Shown: piece after piece, positions 60,847 through 64,000 of the stretch | Numbering within the stretch: position 1 is the stretch's first letter | How the letters are laid out: every line of letters starts with the position of its first letter | Assembly (NCBI GenBank): GCA_964473465.1 | Contig: CAYYPE010000001.1 | Location: forward strand, 124,001-188,000 | Direction: 5' to 3' | DNA from: CALHRB01 sp964473465 | GTDB taxonomy: Bacteria > Bacteroidota > Ignavibacteria > Kapaibacteriales > UBA2268 | Length of the DNA: 64,000 nt | Translations under genes and position numbers: made by a program | Notes under the pieces: model-generated | Told to the model about the DNA's origin: nothing | The model's database searches: none | The model's input: only the letters and a program-made list of their open reading frames with translations

Positions 60847-62982
60847 ATGCTTCAGGTTATTCAATATCAAAAAACCGGAGAAATAATTGTTGAAGATCTT
60901 CCGGCACCATCTTGTCCAGATAATGGCATTCTTGTCAGAACTTCTTATTCTGTTATCAGTGCCGGGACGGAAAAAATTTCAGTTACAAATACTCAGGCTT
61001 CACTCATTCAAAGGGCAAAACAGCAGCCCGATCAGGTAAGACAGGTGCTTGATAATATAAAGAAGGAAGGTATAATTAATACTATATCCAAAGTAAAATC
61101 AAAATTAGAATCATATAAATCACTTGGATATAGTGCAGCGGGTGTAGTTTTGGAAAGCAAATGTGATAAATTCAGGATCGGAGACAGAGTAGCATGCGGA
61201 GGAGCCGGTTTGGCGGTTCATGCAGAATTTCTTGCTATTCCAAAGAATTTAGCAGTTAAAATTCCGGATAATGTTGAATTTGAGCAGGCTTGCTATTCAA
61301 CGCTCGGAGCAATAGCTTTGCAAGGGGTAAGGCAGGCGAATCTGAGGTTAGGCGAAAAAGTTGCTGTTATTGGGCTCGGATTACTTGGTCAAATTACTGT
61401 TCAATTATTAAAAGCATCAGGTTGTAGTGTTTTGGGACTCGATATCGATGAGACTTTATTCCCAAGGGCAAAGTCATTTGGATGTGACCTGACATTATTA
61501 TCTTCATTTGATAATTTAAATTTGATGAAACAATTTTCAAAAGGGAATGGGTTTGATGCAGTAATAATAACCGCAAGCACAAATTCAAATGAACCTATTG
61601 AACTTGCAATTGAACTTGCCAGAAAAAAAGGACGGGTCGTTGTTGTTGGTGCGGTGAATATGAATTTGCCAAGAAGTCCCTTTTATGAAAAAGAGCTTGA
61701 TATAACTATATCCTGTAGCTACGGTCCCGGACGTTATGATCCAAAATATGAAGATGAAGGAATAGATTATCCCTATCCATTTGTCCGATGGACTGAGAAC
61801 AGAAATATGGAAGCAGTAGTTGAACTGATTGGAAGTGGGAAATTAGATACTAAATTATTAACAACTCATATATTTTCAATTAATGATGCTGTTAAGGCTT
61901 ACGACTTGATTACAGGCAAAGTAAAAGAAGATTATCTTGGAATACTAATAAAATATCCAGAAAAGGATGACCAGCCAAAGAAATTTATTCAATATGAGAC
62001 TTCAAAACCAAAAGACAGGCTAAATATAGGATTTATTGGGGCTGGACAATTTGGAACTTCTTATCTGCTGCCACATATCAAGGCTACGAATTCTTCATTA
62101 GTAGCTGTATCTACCAATAATCCCGTTAATGTTGCAACTGTGGCGAAGCAATTTGGATTTGAGATTGCTACTACTGATTCTGATAGCATTATTCATAATC
62201 CTGATATTGATTTAATTTTTTGTGCAACCAGACACGATTCACATAGCTACTATGTATCAGAAGCCATCAAGAACCATAAGGCTATATTCGTTGAGAAACC
62301 ATTGGCTGTTAATAGGGAACAAATGGAAGAAATTGACCGTTTAATGAAAGAACACAACGGACAATTGATGGTTGGTTACAATAGACGTTTTTCAGCTCCT
62401 TTCAGAAAAATCAAAGAATTATTCAATCATTTCACTGAACCAAAATTTATTACATATAGAGTCAATGCGGGCAAAATTCCAATAAATCACTGGGTTTATA
62501 GGGAAGAACAGGGTGCAGGACGAATTATCGGGGAAGCCTGCCATTTTATTGATTGTATGCTTTATCTGACTAACTCACTACCTACACAGGTTTCTGCATG
62601 CTCCCTATCTTCATCATCAGATGATGTTTACAATAGGGATAATGTTTCGATGATAATAAAATTCAGAGATGGCTCAGTGGGTAATCTTAATTATCTTGCA
62701 AATGGTGATTCAAAATTAGACAAAGAATATTGCGAGGTTTTCTGCGGGGGCTCAGTTGCCCTGATGAATAATTTTGAGAGTGTGGATTTTATAAGCTCGG
62801 GAAAGATGAACAAATATAAATTTGATGGCAAGAAAGGGCACAAGAAAGAGATAATAGAAGTTATTGAATCTATAGCTCAGGGGAAAGCCTTCCCAATCAG
62901 CTACGATGAGTTAAAAGCAGTTTCAATTGCGACTTTTGCTGCACAAGAGTCGCTTATTAAGGGAATACCCATAAATATCTGA
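60847..62982 (+). CDS. Fused zinc-dehydrogenase-like and Gfo/Idh/MocA oxidoreductase
   Basis: This 711-residue protein joins two NAD-dependent modules. The N-terminal half (about 1-370) is a medium-chain dehydrogenase-like fold with VIGLGLLGQI (about 174-183). The C-terminal half (about 390-711) is a Gfo/Idh/MocA oxidoreductase with IGFIGAGQFGTSYLL (about 394-408), the EKPLAV motif (from residue 483) and YNRRFSAPF. Such bi-domain enzymes occur in surface-polysaccharide clusters. The gene is followed after 22 bases by a glycoside hydrolase gene, which fits that role. The usual structural zinc ligands are not obvious. Exact substrates are unknown. Confidence 0.9.
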   Translation: MLQVIQYQKTGEIIVEDLPAPSCPDNGILVRTSYSVISAGTEKISVTNTQASLIQRAKQQPDQVRQVLDNIKKEGIINTISKVKSKLESYKSLGYSAAGVVLESKCDKFRIGDRVACGGAGLAVHAEFLAIPKNLAVKIPDNVEFEQACYSTLGAIALQGVRQANLRLGEKVAVIGLGLLGQITVQLLKASGCSVLGLDIDETLFPRAKSFGCDLTLLSSFDNLNLMKQFSKGNGFDAVIITASTNSNEPIELAIELARKKGRVVVVGAVNMNLPRSPFYEKELDITISCSYGPGRYDPKYEDEGIDYPYPFVRWTENRNMEAVVELIGSGKLDTKLLTTHIFSINDAVKAYDLITGKVKEDYLGILIKYPEKDDQPKKFIQYETSKPKDRLNIGFIGAGQFGTSYLLPHIKATNSSLVAVSTNNPVNVATVAKQFGFEIATTDSDSIIHNPDIDLIFCATRHDSHSYYVSEAIKNHKAIFVEKPLAVNREQMEEIDRLMKEHNGQLMVGYNRRFSAPFRKIKELFNHFTEPKFITYRVNAGKIPINHWVYREEQGAGRIIGEACHFIDCMLYLTNSLPTQVSACSLSSSSDDVYNRDNVSMIIKFRDGSVGNLNYLANGDSKLDKEYCEVFCGGSVALMNNFESVDFISSGKMNKYKFDGKKGHKKEIIEVIESIAQGKAFPISYDELKAVSIATFAAQESLIKGIPINI

Positions 62983-63004
62983 TTATTTGATTTTTGAGGT
63001 TATT

Positions 63005-64000
63005 ATGATATTTGAAACAGAAAAAAATGAAAACAGGAAAATAATTAAACCTATTTTTGTTAGAAATATTACTTTATTATTTTTATTATTGCAAATTATT
63101 CTATGTTTAACATATACCGAACTTAATGCTAAGGAATATACACCCTTCAGTCAGGAAGAAATATCGAAAATAATTCAATCGGAATCAAGATTTATAGTAA
63201 ATCTTAGTGGAAATTGGGAAATGCTTGATAATGATGAACAATGGCAGAATGTTAAGATACCCTCATGTAAAAATACAAGAAGCAAAATCGTTTATCAGAG
63301 GACAGTCAAAATAGATCCCAAAATTCTGAATAAATTTATCTGGCATATTTATTTTTTTGGTATTGATGACCATTTAGAGGTTTATTTTAATAATCAATTT
63401 ATCGGCAAATATTTCGGTGGAATGACACCATTTACAGTTCAAATACCATCAAGATTAATACAAAAAGAAACAAATACTATCAGGTTGGAATTATTTGCAG
63501 CTGGCGAAAATGCACAGAAGGTAAAATCACAATATATTTTTTCCAAAAAAATTTACACAGACATAATAAGAGACGTTTTATTAGTAGGAACACCTCAGAT
63601 ATGGATTAGTGATATAAAATATAAATCTAATTTGAAATCTGATTTTTCGAATGCAAGCGTTGAAGTTAAAGCAAAGATTTCTTCGGGTAGTATTGTTCCA
63701 TTTAATGCCAAGGAGCAAACTCAGGATTCGTTAATAGCCTTAGGACTCGGAAAAACATCAATACTGGCTGAGGTGTTGATTAAAAACAAGCAGACAAATC
63801 AAATAGTTACCCAAAGCCAGCCTCAGGTTGTTGAAATACAGCAGGACAGAACAATTCAATTTAATGCGATTTTAAATGTTTTATATCCTTCTTTGTGGTC
63901 TCCCGAGAGCCCAAATCTATACGAAATTATATTAAAAATTTCAAAAAATAATATATTAATTGATGATCTTGGAGTAACACTTGGTTTTCATTCTATTGTA
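63005..64000 (+). CDS. Glycoside hydrolase family 2-like protein, 3' end cut by window edge
   Basis: The frame from ATG at 63005 runs open to the window edge (332 codons). After a basic N-terminus and a hydrophobic helix (about residues 19-40), it has a GH2 sugar-binding domain with YQRTVKIDP, FFGIDDHLEVYFNNQFIG and MTPFTVQIPS. A following immunoglobulin-like domain has the GH2 hallmark LWSPESPNLYEI. The catalytic barrel lies outside the window. GH2 enzymes include beta-galactosidase, -glucuronidase and -mannosidase; which one applies cannot be told. It starts 22 bases after the fused dehydrogenase gene. Confidence 0.85.
   Translation, partial: MIFETEKNENRKIIKPIFVRNITLLFLLLQIILCLTYTELNAKEYTPFSQEEISKIIQSESRFIVNLSGNWEMLDNDEQWQNVKIPSCKNTRSKIVYQRTVKIDPKILNKFIWHIYFFGIDDHLEVYFNNQFIGKYFGGMTPFTVQIPSRLIQKETNTIRLELFAAGENAQKVKSQYIFSKKIYTDIIRDVLLVGTPQIWISDIKYKSNLKSDFSNASVEVKAKISSGSIVPFNAKEQTQDSLIALGLGKTSILAEVLIKNKQTNQIVTQSQPQVVEIQQDRTIQFNAILNVLYPSLWSPESPNLYEIILKISKNNILIDDLGVTLGFHSIV

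Overview
The window is about 64 kb of AT-rich bacterial chromosome with densely packed genes on both strands and few gaps over 300 bases. Gene content points to the Bacteroidota/FCB branch. There are type IX secretion system (T9SS) cargo proteins with C-terminal sorting domains, a PorV/PorQ-type outer-membrane protein, TonB-dependent and HmuY-type haem uptake proteins, a RicT/PSP1 protein and a DUF5686 outer-membrane protein. True flagellar genes (fliL, fliM, fliN, fliO) sit beside these. That combination suggests an Ignavibacteria/Kapabacteria-like lineage rather than a classical non-flagellated Bacteroidia. This placement is inferred from gene content; no rRNA gene is present to confirm it, and I found no tRNA, CRISPR array, transposase or prophage.

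Layout. 1-4.2 kb: an OsmC-like gene cut by the left edge, mltG, then a flagellar switch/export block fliL-fliM-fliN-fliO. 4.2-6.3 kb: a minus-strand operon of a cupin, a DUF1858/DUF2249 protein and a DUF438-hemerythrin-PAS protein, plausibly for oxygen, NO or redox sensing. 6.4-22.3 kb: envelope and secreted proteins. These are a DUF5686 outer-membrane protein, three tandem T9SS cargo proteins that share a cohesin-like domain, a membrane GAF protein with a degenerate GGDEF domain, and a haem-uptake pair (TonB receptor plus HmuY-like protein) separated by a strong intercistronic hairpin. 22.7-41 kb: two large paralogous beta-helix/LamG T9SS proteins, yraN, ricT, a TamB-like giant protein, two orphan histidine kinases and a lipoprotein.

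41-52 kb: a small exported protein, PorQ-like, YbgC-like thioesterase, GNAT, methyltransferase, pyruvate kinase, an ECF sigma/anti-sigma/lipoprotein operon, gltX, a lipoprotein and an orphan NtrC-type regulator. 52-64 kb: rpsU with a small UvrD-C/CarD-like protein, a phosphoglucose/phosphomannose isomerase, a metal-dependent hydrolase, a NarL-type two-component pair whose kinase has a cysteine-rich PAS domain, a TolC-like protein, a deoxyhypusine-synthase-like protein, a DUF1624-like membrane acyltransferase, a fused dehydrogenase (polysaccharide type) and the start of a glycoside hydrolase family 2 gene cut by the right edge.

The main theme is the cell envelope: T9SS cargo, an OMP likely to serve T9SS, haem uptake, lipoproteins, and several signalling proteins that could control them. 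The most unusual items are a domain nested inside the LamG jelly-roll of the 1449-residue cargo protein, the anti-sigma factor with a beta-barrel-like tail, the bacterial deoxyhypusine-synthase homologue, the cysteine-bearing PAS kinase, and the cupin/DUF1858/DUF438 operon.
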